A DNA stretch of 64,000 nt from an uncultured Clostridium sp. (GTDB lineage: Bacteria > Bacillota > Clostridia > TANB77 > CAG-508). Shown here piece after piece: positions 1 to 10,167 of the stretch (position 1 is the first letter of the stretch; every line of letters begins with the position of its first letter). Position numbers and translations under genes: made by a program. The notes beneath the pieces were generated by a model that worked only from the letters and a program-made list of their open reading frames with translations, searched no databases and was not told the origin of the DNA. Where the stretch lies: positions 1 to 64,000 of the forward strand of contig USEI01000008.1 in the NCBI GenBank assembly GCA_900553685.1, given 5' to 3'.

Positions 1-37
1 AAATATTTGAAAAATTTTTTATTTTTCTATTGACATA

Positions 38-406
38 TTACCTACTGTCTTTTTTCAAATCCTTGGTAATATCTTTTAAAATTTCATCTATTCTAGAACC
101 ATACTCTATAGACTCATCAAACTCAAATACAAGTTCTGGTGTATATCTTAAATTTATTTTTTTAGCTATTGCACTTCTTATATATCCACTAGATTGTTTC
201 AAAATAGATAAATTTTCCTTTTTGCTTTTTTCATTTATCATTGTAACATAAACTTTTGCAAATCTAAGATCTGGTGTAGTTTTTACTTTACTAACACTTA
301 TCAATCCTGTTATATGAGGATTTTTAAGCTCAGTAGAAATAATCGTACTAATCTCCTTTTTTATCTCCTCATCTATTTTATTCATTCTATTACTATTTGA
401 TGCCAT
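38..406 (-). CDS. rbfA: 30S ribosome-binding factor A
   Basis: RbfA (122 aa, normal length) is a single KH-fold protein that binds the 30S subunit and assists 16S rRNA maturation. Family features visible are the N-terminal helix (SNRMNKIDEEIKKEIS), the block around LKNPHITGLISVSKVKTTPDL and the strand FAKVYVTM. The ATG follows an AAAAGGAGAG Shine-Dalgarno sequence. It is the last gene in the window of a minus-strand operon rimP-nusA-ylxR-ylxQ-infB-rbfA, 23 bp after infB. The usual next genes (nrnA, truB) are not seen: truB lies at 19.3 kb instead, and nrnA would be outside the window. Confidence 0.95.
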   Translation of the reverse strand: MASNSNRMNKIDEEIKKEISTIISTELKNPHITGLISVSKVKTTPDLRFAKVYVTMINEKSKKENLSILKQSSGYIRSAIAKKINLRYTPELVFEFDESIEYGSRIDEILKDITKDLKKDSR

Positions 407-429
407 AATTTCTCTCCTTTTTTATGGAA

Positions 430-3183
430 TTATCTTTTTACTTGTTCCATAACATATACTTCTAATTGATCTCCTTCTTTAATATCATTAAATCCATCAA
501 TTTGAAGTCCACATTCATATCCTTTATCAACTTCTTTAACATCATCTTTAAATCTCTTTAAAGATACCAATTTTCCATCATGAACAACTATATTATCTCT
601 TATTACTCTTATTCCTGCATTTCTTGCTACTTTACCTGTTAATACATAAGAACCAGCTATTGTTCCAACATTTGAAACTTTAAATGTTTGCCTTATTTCT
701 GCTGTACCAATAACAACTTCTTTATAGATTGGATCAAGCATACCTTTCATTGCAGCTTCAACATCATTTATTGCATCATAAATTACAGAATATTGTTTAA
801 TTTCTACTCCTTCTTTATCTGCAATAGATTTTGCAACTACTTCAGGTCTTACATTAAATGCAATTATAATTGCTCCTGATACTCTTGCAAGTGTAACATC
901 AGATTCTGTTACCCCACCTACATTTGAGTGAATTACTTTCACTTTTACTTCATCATTTGATAATTTTTCAAGCGATTGTTTTAAAGCTTCAACAGAACCT
1001 TGAACATCTGCTTTAACAATTAAGTTTAATTGTTTTAAGTTTTCACTTTCAATTTTGCTAAATAAATCATCAAGCGTAACAACAGTATTTGCACCAATTT
1101 CTTTTTGATGTTTTTCATATTTCCTTTTTTCAATTAAATGTTTTGCTGTTCTTTCATCTTTAACTTCATAGAAAATATCTCCTGATTCTGGAACAGATGT
1201 TAAACCTGTGATTTCAACAGGCATAGATGGACCTGCTGTTTTAACTCTTTTTCCTTTATCATTTTGCATAGTTCTAATTCTACCAATAGAAGATCCTACT
1301 ATAATTGTATCTCCAACATCTAGTTTTCCTCTTTGAACAAGAACAGTTGCAACTGGTCCTCTAGATTTATCTAGTTTAGCTTCAATTACTGTACCTTTAG
1401 CTTGTTTATTTGGATTTGCTTTTAATTCTAATACATCTGCTTGTAATAATACCATTTCCAGAAGATTATCTATACCTTCTTTCTTCTTTGCAGAAATAGG
1501 AACATATATTGTATCCCCTCCCCATTCCTCTGGTACTAATTCATATTTCATTAATTCTTGCTGTACTTTCTCAAAATTAGCATCTGGTAAATCCATTTTA
1601 TTTACAGCGACTATAATAGGAATTTCTGCAGCTTTTGCATGATTAATAGCTTCAACAGTTTGAGGCATTACTCCATCATTTGCAGCAACTACTAATATTG
1701 CTATATCTGTTATCATCGCTCCTCTTGCACGCATTGAAGTAAAAGCTTCATGTCCTGGTGTATCTAAGAAAGTTATATCTCTATCATTAATTTTTACTTG
1801 ATATGCTCCTATATGTTGTGTAATACCTCCAGATTCACCTTCAATTACATTTGTACTTCTAATAGCATCAAGTAAAGAAGTTTTACCATGATCAACGTGT
1901 CCCATAACAACAATAACTGGTGGTCTTGGTTTTAAATCTTCTTCTCTATCTTCTGTTTCATCAATTAATATATCTTCATCTGTTACAACATTTTTCTTAT
2001 TTGCGTTTATTCCATACTCTTGTGCAATTAAATATGCTGTATCAAAATCAAGTTCATTATTTATTGTTGCCATAATTCCTAAATTTAATAATTTTTTAAT
2101 AACATCACTGCTTGTTATTTTCATTTCTGCTGCTAAATCTTTAACTGTAATTGTTTCTGGGATAGTAATATCCGTTAATTTAAATATTTTTTGTTTTGTT
2201 CTGTTTTCCTGTTTTGTATTTTTCTTTTTAGCTCTTCTTCCTCTTTCTGTACTTAAATCATAATAATCAAGCATTTCGCCTTCTTTAAACATATTTGATA
2301 ATTTATTTTGTTTTTTCAAATTATTTAATTTATCTGAATCAAAATCATTATCATTATTTCTACGGTTATTAGATTTCTTATTATTTTTAGATTCTTCTTG
2401 TCTATTTTGTTTTGCTCTATCTTTAGCTTTATTATTACTAAAATCTCTAGCATTTTCTTTTTCTGTAGGAATATCTACTTCCATAATATTTTTAATTTTT
2501 CTATCTATTCCTCTATCATCTAATCTTCTTTGTGCTCCGTTTGAACGACCTTGATAATTATTGTCTCTTTTATTAAAATTATTTTTTTGATCATTTCCAT
2601 TATTATTGAAGTTTCTTTTATTAGAAAAATTATTATTTTTATCTTTATTATAATTTGATTTATTGAAATTATTTGTTTCTTTTTTATTTTCGACTTTTTT
2701 ATCAACAATTTCCTCTATTTTATTTTTTGCATCATTAACAGAAGTTTCTGAAGTTATTTTTTCAGAAGCTTTTTCTTCTACTTTTGGAGTTACAACTTTT
2801 TCTTCTACCTGATTTTTAGTTTTATCTTGTGCTTTTTCAGGTTTTTCTTCTTTCTTTTTACCGATTCCTAATAACTCACTTACTGTAAGTGGCTTTGTTG
2901 GCTTATCTCTATAAACAATGTTATAATCCTTATTTCTTTTATTTTCAATAAATCCTATATCTTTTTTTCTTGCTTGTTCTTTTCTTTTTTTCTCTTCTTG
3001 TTTTTCTTCTTCATCATTAATAATAACTGCTCTTCTAATGATTACTGGTTCTTCATTTTTTTCTTTCTTATTTTCCATAGATTTTATTTTTGAAACTCCT
3101 TTATTATTTAATAATTTTTCTATTTTTTTCATCTCGTCTTCTGTAACTGAACTTAAGTGGCTTTTAACTTCAATTCCGAGCAT
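430..3183 (-). CDS. infB: Translation initiation factor IF-2 (main frame)
   Basis: GTPase that delivers initiator tRNA to the ribosome. The G-domain shows GHVDHGKT near residue 427, DTPGHE near 474 and NKMD near 528, followed by the IF2 C-terminal domains. Residues 1-400 hold a very Lys/Asn/Glu-rich low-complexity linker and an IF2_N repeat ([20 protein letters not shown]). The ORF opens at an internal ATG that begins LGIEVKSH, normally part of the first IF2_N domain. The missing N-terminus (KIKIHELAKKLNV) is encoded just upstream in another frame, from a TTG at 3259 with a GGAGGTG site. One extra base (position 3181) separates the two. The intended gene is therefore probably 430-3259 with a frameshift, either real or an assembly error. 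Confidence 0.93.
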   Translation of the reverse strand: MLGIEVKSHLSSVTEDEMKKIEKLLNNKGVSKIKSMENKKEKNEEPVIIRRAVIINDEEEKQEEKKRKEQARKKDIGFIENKRNKDYNIVYRDKPTKPLTVSELLGIGKKKEEKPEKAQDKTKNQVEEKVVTPKVEEKASEKITSETSVNDAKNKIEEIVDKKVENKKETNNFNKSNYNKDKNNNFSNKRNFNNNGNDQKNNFNKRDNNYQGRSNGAQRRLDDRGIDRKIKNIMEVDIPTEKENARDFSNNKAKDRAKQNRQEESKNNKKSNNRRNNDNDFDSDKLNNLKKQNKLSNMFKEGEMLDYYDLSTERGRRAKKKNTKQENRTKQKIFKLTDITIPETITVKDLAAEMKITSSDVIKKLLNLGIMATINNELDFDTAYLIAQEYGINANKKNVVTDEDILIDETEDREEDLKPRPPVIVVMGHVDHGKTSLLDAIRSTNVIEGESGGITQHIGAYQVKINDRDITFLDTPGHEAFTSMRARGAMITDIAILVVAANDGVMPQTVEAINHAKAAEIPIIVAVNKMDLPDANFEKVQQELMKYELVPEEWGGDTIYVPISAKKKEGIDNLLEMVLLQADVLELKANPNKQAKGTVIEAKLDKSRGPVATVLVQRGKLDVGDTIIVGSSIGRIRTMQNDKGKRVKTAGPSMPVEITGLTSVPESGDIFYEVKDERTAKHLIEKRKYEKHQKEIGANTVVTLDDLFSKIESENLKQLNLIVKADVQGSVEALKQSLEKLSNDEVKVKVIHSNVGGVTESDVTLARVSGAIIIAFNVRPEVVAKSIADKEGVEIKQYSVIYDAINDVEAAMKGMLDPIYKEVVIGTAEIRQTFKVSNVGTIAGSYVLTGKVARNAGIRVIRDNIVVHDGKLVSLKRFKDDVKEVDKGYECGLQIDGFNDIKEGDQLEVYVMEQVKR

Positions 3184-3259
3184 TTCTCGCTACTTCTAAA
3201 ACTTTTTTCGTTTCTACATTCAATTTTTTAGCCAGTTCATGAATTTTAATTTTTTCCAA
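3170..3259 (-). other. Displaced N-terminal codons of infB (frameshift fragment)
   Basis: A TTG at 3259, placed after a GGAGGTG ribosome-binding site and 1 bp after the ylxQ stop codon, starts a reading frame LEKIKIHELAKKLNV...VLEVARN. This is the first IF2_N domain of IF-2. It leaves frame at AGA-AAT-G-CTC and stops at TGA (3170-3172), 14 bp into the main infB ORF. Removing the single G at 3181 joins VARN directly to LGIEVKSH and restores the family spacing of 12 residues between the LN and LGIEV motifs. No recognised programmed-frameshift slippery site is visible. Confidence 0.8.
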
Positions 3260-3260
3260 A

Positions 3261-3569
3261 TTATTCACCTCCATGAATTAGTTTTTTAATAGCAATTGCT
3301 AAATTTTGATCTATAATAGCTATAGTTGCCCTGTTATGTTTTCCTATGGCTTTACTATTTTCTAAAATATTACCATATATAATTAATTCAACATTTTCTT
3401 TATTACAATAATATTTCATATTTTTTATAGTTTTTTCCGAAGCATCTTCTGCAATAATAACAAGTTTAACTTTCTTTCTTTCCATCTTTTCTAAAATAAT
3501 ATCTGTTCCTGAAATTACTTTACCTGCTTTAGAAGAAATTCCAAGAAGTCCATACACTTTATTTATCAA
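3261..3569 (-). CDS. ylxQ: L7Ae/L30e-family RNA-binding protein (YlxQ)
   Basis: A 102-residue L7Ae/L30e/S12e/Gadd45 fold protein. Family features are MINKVYGLLGISSKAGKVISG at the N-terminus and LVIIAEDASEKTIKNM in the middle. It occupies the conserved slot between ylxR and infB, overlaps ylxR by 11 bp and abuts the infB TTG, so the three are probably translationally coupled. The B. subtilis homologue binds K-turn RNA; its exact physiological target here is unknown. Confidence 0.88.
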   Translation of the reverse strand: MINKVYGLLGISSKAGKVISGTDIILEKMERKKVKLVIIAEDASEKTIKNMKYYCNKENVELIIYGNILENSKAIGKHNRATIAIIDQNLAIAIKKLIHGGE

Positions 3570-3834
3570 TAATTACACCTCTTATATTTTCATATAATTC
3601 TGAACTTATTTCTGTATCAAATACTTTTTCTAGTTTTTTAGTTTTAATTAATTTTTCTAGGCATTCTTCATTTTTACAAATATAAGCTCCTCTACCATTT
3701 TTCTTTCCCGTTAAATCTACTTCTATAATTCCATCTTTAGATTTAACAATTCTCAAAAGTTCTCTTTTTTCTTTTTGTTCATTACAAGCTATACAAGTTC
3801 TTGCTGGTTTTTTTTTATTTATCAAAACAATCAC
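3559..3834 (-). CDS. ylxR: YlxR/RnpM family protein (DUF448)
   Basis: A 91-residue DUF448 protein with the hallmark KKPARTCIACNEQKEKRELLRIV near residues 8-30 and NGRGAYIC near 46-53. Members (RnpM) have been reported to bind and modulate RNase P RNA; the gene for that RNA (rnpB) is also in this window, at 32.3 kb. The start is uncertain: the listed GTG (3834) is too close to the AGGA site, and a TTG at 3825, which gives LINKKKPARTC, has better spacing. Embedded in the nusA-infB operon. Confidence 0.9.
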   Translation of the reverse strand: MIVLINKKKPARTCIACNEQKEKRELLRIVKSKDGIIEVDLTGKKNGRGAYICKNEECLEKLIKTKKLEKVFDTEISSELYENIRGVIIDK

Positions 3835-3884
3835 ATCCTAATAAATTTATTTAATCATCTTAATTTTCTATTTTATACTGTTTC

Positions 3885-5024
3885 TTACTCTTCATTGCTT
3901 TCTGAATTATCTTCTTCATTATTTTCCGTTTCTTCATTTTCTTCTTGCATTTGGTTTAGTAAAATTTCTCTAATTTGAGATTCTGATTTAATATCTATTT
4001 TCCAGTTTGTAAGTCTTGCAGCTAATCTAGCATTTTGTCCAGATTTTCCAATAGCTAAAGATAATTGGTCATCTGGAACAATTACTTGAGCAAATTTTTC
4101 ATCTTCTTTAATATCAACAGCCATAACTTGTGCTGGAAGTAAAGCAGCTGCTATATAAATCGCTGGATCTTCATTCCATTCTATAACATCAATTTTTTCT
4201 CCATTTAATTCATTTATTATATTTTGAATTCTTACACCTTTTTGCCCTACACAAGAACCAACAGGATCTATGTTCTCGTCTCTTGAATATACTGCTACTT
4301 TACTTCTTGAGCCAGGATCTCTCGAAACACTTTTAATCTCAATTAAACCTTCATATATTTCTGGGATTTCAAATTCAAATAATTTTCTTACAAAATCTGG
4401 ATGACTTCTAGAAACTATTACTTGTGGTGTCCCCTTTAAGCCTTTTTCTACCTCTAAAACATATCCTCTTATTTTGTCATTTACTTTATATGTTTCTGTA
4501 GGAATTTGTTCTTTTAAAGGCATTACTCCTTCTAATTTTCCTAAATCCATAACCACAATTTTTCCATCAGCTTTTTGAATTATTCCAGAAACAATTTCTC
4601 CTTTTTTATCATTAAATTCTGTAAAAATCATATCTTTTTCAGCTTCTCTTATCTTTTGAACTACTACTTGTTTTGCTTTTTGAGCAGCAATTCTTCCGAA
4701 ATCTTTAGGCTCAATTTCAATATTTACAATATCACCAACATTGTAGTTTTTATCGATTTTTTGAGCATCCTCTAAGCTAATTTCAAGTTCTGGTACAGGC
4801 AATTCAGAAACTACTTCTCTTGCAGAATAAATATGCATTTCACCTGTTGTTTTATCTATAGTAACTTTAACATTTTCAGCATTTTCATCTGCATCAAAAT
4901 TTTGTTTATAAGCTTTTACTAAAGCCTCTTCCAAAGCTGATACAAGATAGTCTTTGCTTATTCCTCTTTCTTTTTCTAATTCATCCATAACTTCAATTAT
5001 TTCTTTCACATCAACTTTTTTCAT
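3885..5024 (-). CDS. nusA: Transcription termination/antitermination protein NusA
   Basis: NusA binds RNA polymerase and nascent RNA and modulates pausing and termination. The 379 aa length is typical of Gram-positive NusA, which lacks the C-terminal acidic repeats of enterobacterial NusA. Order: N-terminal RNAP-binding domain ([19 protein letters not shown]), S1 domain around residues 135-200 ([20 protein letters not shown]), then KH1/KH2 with [14 protein letters not shown] and [16 protein letters not shown]. It ends in an acidic Glu/Asn tail of about 25 residues. Start ATG after AAAGGAAATG. It follows rimP by 58 bp. Confidence 0.97.
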   Translation of the reverse strand: MKKVDVKEIIEVMDELEKERGISKDYLVSALEEALVKAYKQNFDADENAENVKVTIDKTTGEMHIYSAREVVSELPVPELEISLEDAQKIDKNYNVGDIVNIEIEPKDFGRIAAQKAKQVVVQKIREAEKDMIFTEFNDKKGEIVSGIIQKADGKIVVMDLGKLEGVMPLKEQIPTETYKVNDKIRGYVLEVEKGLKGTPQVIVSRSHPDFVRKLFEFEIPEIYEGLIEIKSVSRDPGSRSKVAVYSRDENIDPVGSCVGQKGVRIQNIINELNGEKIDVIEWNEDPAIYIAAALLPAQVMAVDIKEDEKFAQVIVPDDQLSLAIGKSGQNARLAARLTNWKIDIKSESQIREILLNQMQEENEETENNEEDNSESNEE

Positions 5025-5082
5025 TTTACATTTCCTTTCTTGAAATACTTTTTTATAAAATTTTAGTTACTTAATTTATTTT

Positions 5083-5544
5083 TTACCACTCAAAAGTGGT
5101 TTTAACAAGAGCTATATCTTTTAAACTTATTTTAATTAACTCATTTTCTTGTTTTAAAACAATTTCATCATTATTATATTCTTGTAAAATGCCAACTAAT
5201 TCTTTTTGTTTATTTATAGGTTTGAAAAGTTTTACACTTACTTCATTACCTATTTGACTTAAAAAATGTTTCTCTTTTCTTAAAAGTCTTTCAAGTCCTG
5301 GCGAAGATACTTCTAAAAAATACTGTTCTTTAATATAATCTGCTTTATCTAAAATATCATTAATTTCATTATTTACTTTTTCACAATCATTAATGTCTAT
5401 TCCTTCTGGTTTATCAATTATTATCCTTAAATAATAATCTTTTCCCTCTTTTTCATATCTAACATCATATAACTCATAACCTAAATTTTCTATAATCTTT
5501 TCCAAAAGGTTTTGAACTTTTGTTTCTATATTATTTGATGCCAA
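5083..5544 (-). CDS. rimP: Ribosome maturation factor RimP
   Basis: RimP assists 30S assembly. Family residues include NLGYELYDVRYEKEGKDYYLRIIID and FLEVSSPGLERLL. The start chosen is the TTG at 5544 (reads as ASNNIETKVQ), because it lies 6 nt after a perfect AGGAGGT. That gives 153 aa, the usual family length. A longer in-frame ORF reaches 5610 but its first 22 codons run through a perfect stem-loop and have no ribosome-binding site. First gene of the nusA-infB operon. Confidence 0.92.
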   Translation of the reverse strand: MASNNIETKVQNLLEKIIENLGYELYDVRYEKEGKDYYLRIIIDKPEGIDINDCEKVNNEINDILDKADYIKEQYFLEVSSPGLERLLRKEKHFLSQIGNEVSVKLFKPINKQKELVGILQEYNNDEIVLKQENELIKISLKDIALVKTTFEW

Positions 5545-5578
5545 AGTTTCACCTCCTAAAAGCTTGATTACATTAGTA

Positions 5579-5603
5579 AAGAGTGGGATTTGTTCCCACT
5601 CTT
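5579..5603 (-). promoter_or_regulatory. Stem-loop in the rimP-nusA operon leader
   Basis: A perfect 10-bp inverted repeat AAGAGTGGGA / TCCCACTCTT with a 5-nt loop lies 35 bp before the rimP TTG start. The following bases (TACTAATG) do not form a full U-tract, so this is a weak terminator at best. It could be a conserved leader element for the operon or a leftover terminator of an upstream gene. No leader peptide with a ribosome-binding site is visible. Confidence 0.6.
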
Positions 5604-5751
5604 CTAGCACATTTATTTTAAGACATTAATATTATATACTTATTTTCTAGTAATTGCAAGCTTTTTTTAAAGTTTTATAAAAGTTTTTCCTTTATTTTTC
5701 GACTTTTTTAACAAATATGATAATTAATAAAATCAAACTTTAAAAGATTTA

Positions 5752-7464
5752 TTATTGCCAAGAAAGTATTGGATAACCTGAATTTTTATTTTCGGTATCT
5801 GTTTTAAAAGATTCTCCTAAATTTGACAAAATACTATTTTTCATATCATCATCATTTCTAGCATTTTCCGTATTTTGTGAATTAATTGTTGTTTCTAGAT
5901 AAAAGCAATTCTCTACTGTTCCAAAATTTGCTCCAACAACCCCATCTCCAGAATTTTTCACACTTATATTACCCGTATTATAAGAAGTGTATATATAGCT
6001 TTCAGATATGTTTTGACCACAAATACCTCCTATTTTTGCTCCGTTTGTTTCTTCAGCATTTATTTTTCCTGTATTATATGTATTACTAATACTTGCATTA
6101 TTTAAACCTGCGATGCCTCCACCATTATCTCCTTTTATAATTATTTCACCACTATTATAAGAATCTGTTATATTTCCCATTGTATAATTTAATCCAACAA
6201 TTCCACCAACATAATTATTTCCACTTACAATACCATTTTTATCGTCTGTATTATGGTTATAAGAATTTTGGATTTGAGCTAAAGAATATCCTGCTATACC
6301 GCCAACATAATTTTCACCCACAACATTCATAGCCATATTAGAAGAATTCTGAACTGTAGTACCATAAAATATAATTCCTGAAATACCTCCAATATAATCT
6401 TTTCCAGTGACATTCGCCCTATTAGAACAATTTAATATTGTAGCATTATTATTTGTATAACCAATAATTCCTCCAGCATATTTATCAGCATAAACAAAAG
6501 TATTGTCTCCAGTTATATTGCATCTATCAACTCTAGAATTCTCCATACTAATTCCAGCAAAGCCTCCAACTTTTTCATTTCCTTTAACTTCGACATTTTC
6601 AAGGTAACAATTTTCTATTGTTCCACTATTTAAACCAGCTATTGCTCCAACTCCAGTACCTCCTTTAATATTGCTGTTTTTAATCGTTAAATTTGAAATT
6701 ATGCCTGCATTAAATCCAAATAATCCTTCATATCTTTTATCTGAATCTATATTTAAACCTCGTATAGAAAATCCGTTACCATTAAATACACCAGCAAATC
6801 TTTTTAAATTTTCTTTTGTTACGTTAACAGAATCATCATAAACTTCTTCTTGAACAGCAACTTCATTTTGTGTTTGATTTGTATTTTCAGTTTTTGGTAG
6901 TTCATCTAAAAATCCGATTATTGGTGTCCAAAGTGTTCCAGACCAACTGCCATCATCATTTTTTCTTGCCCCTAAATCTATATGTTGTCTTAAAGTAATT
7001 GTCACACCACTAAAATTTTTAGCTCCTGAAATAACTTGATCTGCAACCCATTTCAATTCCTCTGCATTGTAAATATTCAAATTTCCAGCCTCATCAACAG
7101 CAGGTTGACTTGCAGTGCCATTCCAAATTGCAATTCTTCCCTCTACAACATCTCCATCTAAATATGCAGTATATTCTTTTCCATCTTTCATAATATAATA
7201 TGTATCATTATTTACCTGTTCTTTTATTTCTCCACCAAATTCTGATACTATTTCTTCAATAGTTTTTTCTTTTACTTCTTCAACTTCTTGAACTAAAGCA
7301 TCTTCAATCTTTTCATTATAATCTTCATTAGTTTGTTTTCCCAAATTTTTTACAAGAAAGTATATTCCAATAATTACAACTACTATAAACATTATAACTA
7401 AAATTACTTTTAATATATTAATTCTTCTACTTTCTTTTTCTGCTTCTCTTCTTCCAATTCCCAA
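5752..7464 (-). CDS. Membrane-anchored GLUG-repeat surface protein
   Basis: A 570-residue protein: positively charged N-terminus, one membrane helix (about residues 20-42), a short charged stalk, then an extracellular region built of repeated GLUG-type units. The repeats read like FAGVFNGNGFSIRGLNI, VGAIAGLNSGTIENCYLENV, VGGFAGISMENSRVDRC, YAGGIIGYTNNNATILNC and VGGIVGLNYTMGNITDSYN, at a spacing of about 25-30 residues. This arrangement predicts a right-handed beta-solenoid. GLUG repeats occur in Gram-positive adhesins and IgA-protease-type surface proteins. No LPXTG or catalytic motif is visible, so adhesion or scaffold is the reasonable guess, not an enzyme. Confidence 0.75.
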   Translation of the reverse strand: MGIGRREAEKESRRINILKVILVIMFIVVVIIGIYFLVKNLGKQTNEDYNEKIEDALVQEVEEVKEKTIEEIVSEFGGEIKEQVNNDTYYIMKDGKEYTAYLDGDVVEGRIAIWNGTASQPAVDEAGNLNIYNAEELKWVADQVISGAKNFSGVTITLRQHIDLGARKNDDGSWSGTLWTPIIGFLDELPKTENTNQTQNEVAVQEEVYDDSVNVTKENLKRFAGVFNGNGFSIRGLNIDSDKRYEGLFGFNAGIISNLTIKNSNIKGGTGVGAIAGLNSGTIENCYLENVEVKGNEKVGGFAGISMENSRVDRCNITGDNTFVYADKYAGGIIGYTNNNATILNCSNRANVTGKDYIGGISGIIFYGTTVQNSSNMAMNVVGENYVGGIAGYSLAQIQNSYNHNTDDKNGIVSGNNYVGGIVGLNYTMGNITDSYNSGEIIIKGDNGGGIAGLNNASISNTYNTGKINAEETNGAKIGGICGQNISESYIYTSYNTGNISVKNSGDGVVGANFGTVENCFYLETTINSQNTENARNDDDMKNSILSNLGESFKTDTENKNSGYPILSWQ

Positions 7465-7616
7465 ATTAATTACCTACCTTTCAAATATAATCTATTTTAT
7501 ATATAAAACTAAAATTTGTAAACCTTATCTAAAAAAATAAAACAAAATATTATTTCTTTATAACCCTATCAAACAAACTTTTGTATTCAAAATGTTACAA
7601 AAAAAATTAATATCTG

Positions 7617-7645
7617 TTGATATATTAATATTTTTAAGTTATTAT
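7617..7645 (+). promoter_or_regulatory. Promoter of the U32 family gene
   Basis: TTGATA (7617-7622) and TATTAT (7640-7645) are separated by 17 bp, 61 bp before the ATG at 7707. It lies in the divergent intergenic region shared with the minus-strand GLUG protein. Confidence 0.5.
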
Positions 7646-7706
7646 ATATATATGAAAATTACAAATAGATATAATAAGCGTTAAATGCGTGAAAGGATAT
7701 ATAGAT

Positions 7707-10151
7707 ATGGAAAAAATAGAACTACTATCTCCAGTTGGAGATTTTGAATGTCTTAAAGCAGCTGTACAGAATGGAGCTGATGCTGTTTATTTAGGTGCTT
7801 CTGCTTTTAGTGCTAGGGCTAGAGCAACAAACTTTGATAATAATCAATTATATGAAGCAATTTGTTATGCAAAATTAAGGAATGTTAAAGTACATCTTGC
7901 TTTAAACACTTTACTTAAAAATGATGAATTTAATCAAGCTGTAAATTTAGCTATAAATGCTTATAACTTTGGAGTAGATGCAATTATTGTTCAAGATTTA
8001 GGTTTGGCAAGTTATTTACATAAAAATCATCCTGAAATACCATTACATGCCAGTACACAAATGACTGTTCATAATTTAGATGGCGTTAATCAACTTGAAA
8101 AAGCTGGTTTTTCTCGAGTTGTACTTTCTCGCGAACTTTCTTTAGAAGAAATTCAATATATCCGCCAAAATACAAAACTTGAACTTGAAGTTTTTATTCA
8201 TGGTGCACTTTGTATTTCATATTCTGGACAATGCTTACTTTCTAGTATGATTGGCGGAAGATCTGGAAATCGTGGGCTTTGTGCTCAACCTTGCAGATTG
8301 CAATATGAACTTATTGAAGAGTCAAATAAAAAAATTTCAGTATTAAATAAAGGTTATCTTTTAAGTCCTAAAGATAATTTTGGAGTAACATTTTTACCCG
8401 AGCTTATAAAATCTGGTATATCTTCTTTAAAAATAGAAGGACGAATGAAAACACCAACTTATGTTGCTGTTGTTACAAAATTTTATAGAAAATATATTGA
8501 TTTAATTTTAAATAATATCAATTTAGATAATCAAACTTTAAAGCAATTGATAAATAAAAATTTAGAAATTATAAATAATGAAACAGGACTATCTGATAAA
8601 GAAGAAATAACTCAAGTCTTTAATCGTGGTGGCTTTTCTACTGGACATTTTTCTTCTTTGCCTAATAAAGAACTTATTTTTAAAGAAAAGCCAAATAATA
8701 TGGGTATTTATGTTGGAACTATTTCTAATATAAATGAGAACAAGGGACACATTACTCTAACACTTGAAAATTCTTTATCTATTGGAGATAAAATTTCTAT
8801 TAATGATGAAATTTATACTATTTCAGAGCTAATGATAAATAATCAAAATTTTGAATCTTTAGAAGCTGGACATACAGTAAAAATAGGTAGAATGAAAGGA
8901 AAACTTTCTAATGGTTCTAAAATCTATAAACTAGAAGATTCTAAGTTAAATAAATATATATTTCCTTCTTTTAAAGAAGATAAAAATTTTAAAAAAGTTA
9001 AAATAAATGGAGAAATTACTGTAAAATCTAAAATGCCAATTTTACTTAAAGTTTGGTCATATGACGGTTTTTATAAAGACCTAGAAGTAAATTTAACTAC
9101 TTCTACTATCCCTCAAAAAGCTTTAAGGCAACCTCTTACAAAAGATAAACTTATAGAACAAATCTCAAGAACTGGAAATACTGAATTTGAATTTGAAAAT
9201 CTTTTTGTTAATTTAGATAAGAATTTATTTGTACAAACTGGAGCTCTTAATGAATTAAGAAGAAAAGTTTTAAATGCTTTGGAAGAATTAGTTTTAAATA
9301 AATATAAACATAATTTAGAAAATGTTGAACTTCAATATATATCTCCTACTCTACTAGACAATTCTAAAACAAAAAAAATATCTTTACTTTTAAACATATT
9401 AAAATTAGATAATAATTATTTAAAATTATCACACATAGATAAATTATATATACCTTTAAATTATTTTTTAGATAGAAAATATGAAACTTTAATTAAAAAA
9501 CTTGCAAATAAATTTAATATTTACATATATCTTCCAAATGTTATAAAAGATAATAAACTAAAATATATAAATTTTAAAGAAATTTCACAAACTTTCTCTG
9601 TAAAAGGATTTGTGATATCTCATTTATCTCAATTAGAAAAAGTATCTGATTTAAAACTAGAAAATATTGGAAATTTCACTTTAAACATTTATAATAATTA
9701 TTCTATAAATAAATTAAAAGAATTAGGTTTTTCAACATATACAATTTCACCTGAATTAAGTAAATTTGAAATAAATGATGTATTAGATAAATCTTGTATT
9801 CCATCTGAGGTAACAGTATATGGCAAAACTCCTGTTATGACAAATAATTATTGTTACCTTGGAGAATCTAACAAATGTTATAAAGATTGTAAACAGCTTT
9901 GCAAAACTAACAATATTTTTTATTTAAAGGACAGATTAGGCTTTAAATTTAGAATTTTACCAGATACTACATCTACTATAACAACAATATTTAATAGCAA
10001 AACACTCTCTATAAAATATGATGATATTTTATCAACATCTATTCGTATTGATATTTTAGATGAGAATATTAATGAAATTCAAAAAATTATTGATATTATT
10101 TCAAAAGGTAATTGTTTTGAAGGGCAAGAATATACAAACGGAAATTTTTAA
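7707..10151 (+). CDS. Peptidase U32 family protein, RlhA-type (DUF3656)
   Basis: The N-terminal half is a U32 domain: ELLSPVGDFECLKAAVQNGADAVYLG, PLHASTQMTVHN, and the family signature VFIHGALCISYSGQCLLSS followed by SGNRGLCAQPCRLQY with its cysteine cluster. The middle (LPNKELIFKEKPNNMGIYVG) matches the DUF3656/collagenase-like extension seen in RlhA (YdcP), which hydroxylates 23S rRNA C2501 in E. coli. The C-terminal 250 residues include a CYLGESNKCYKDCKQLC cysteine motif. I chose ATG 7707 (MEKIELL) with GAAAGGA upstream; a GTG 18 bp earlier overlaps that site. One of only two plus-strand genes here. RNA hydroxylase is more likely than protease. Confidence 0.88.
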   Translation: MEKIELLSPVGDFECLKAAVQNGADAVYLGASAFSARARATNFDNNQLYEAICYAKLRNVKVHLALNTLLKNDEFNQAVNLAINAYNFGVDAIIVQDLGLASYLHKNHPEIPLHASTQMTVHNLDGVNQLEKAGFSRVVLSRELSLEEIQYIRQNTKLELEVFIHGALCISYSGQCLLSSMIGGRSGNRGLCAQPCRLQYELIEESNKKISVLNKGYLLSPKDNFGVTFLPELIKSGISSLKIEGRMKTPTYVAVVTKFYRKYIDLILNNINLDNQTLKQLINKNLEIINNETGLSDKEEITQVFNRGGFSTGHFSSLPNKELIFKEKPNNMGIYVGTISNINENKGHITLTLENSLSIGDKISINDEIYTISELMINNQNFESLEAGHTVKIGRMKGKLSNGSKIYKLEDSKLNKYIFPSFKEDKNFKKVKINGEITVKSKMPILLKVWSYDGFYKDLEVNLTTSTIPQKALRQPLTKDKLIEQISRTGNTEFEFENLFVNLDKNLFVQTGALNELRRKVLNALEELVLNKYKHNLENVELQYISPTLLDNSKTKKISLLLNILKLDNNYLKLSHIDKLYIPLNYFLDRKYETLIKKLANKFNIYIYLPNVIKDNKLKYINFKEISQTFSVKGFVISHLSQLEKVSDLKLENIGNFTLNIYNNYSINKLKELGFSTYTISPELSKFEINDVLDKSCIPSEVTVYGKTPVMTNNYCYLGESNKCYKDCKQLCKTNNIFYLKDRLGFKFRILPDTTSTITTIFNSKTLSIKYDDILSTSIRIDILDENINEIQKIIDIISKGNCFEGQEYTNGNF

Positions 10152-10167
10152 ATTTTTTATTAAAAAT

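Noticed and set aside
5545..5610. Longer RimP N-terminus starting at 5610
   Set aside because: The extra 22 codons pass through a perfect hairpin and lack an RBS; a TTG with AGGAGGT at ideal spacing gives the normal family length.
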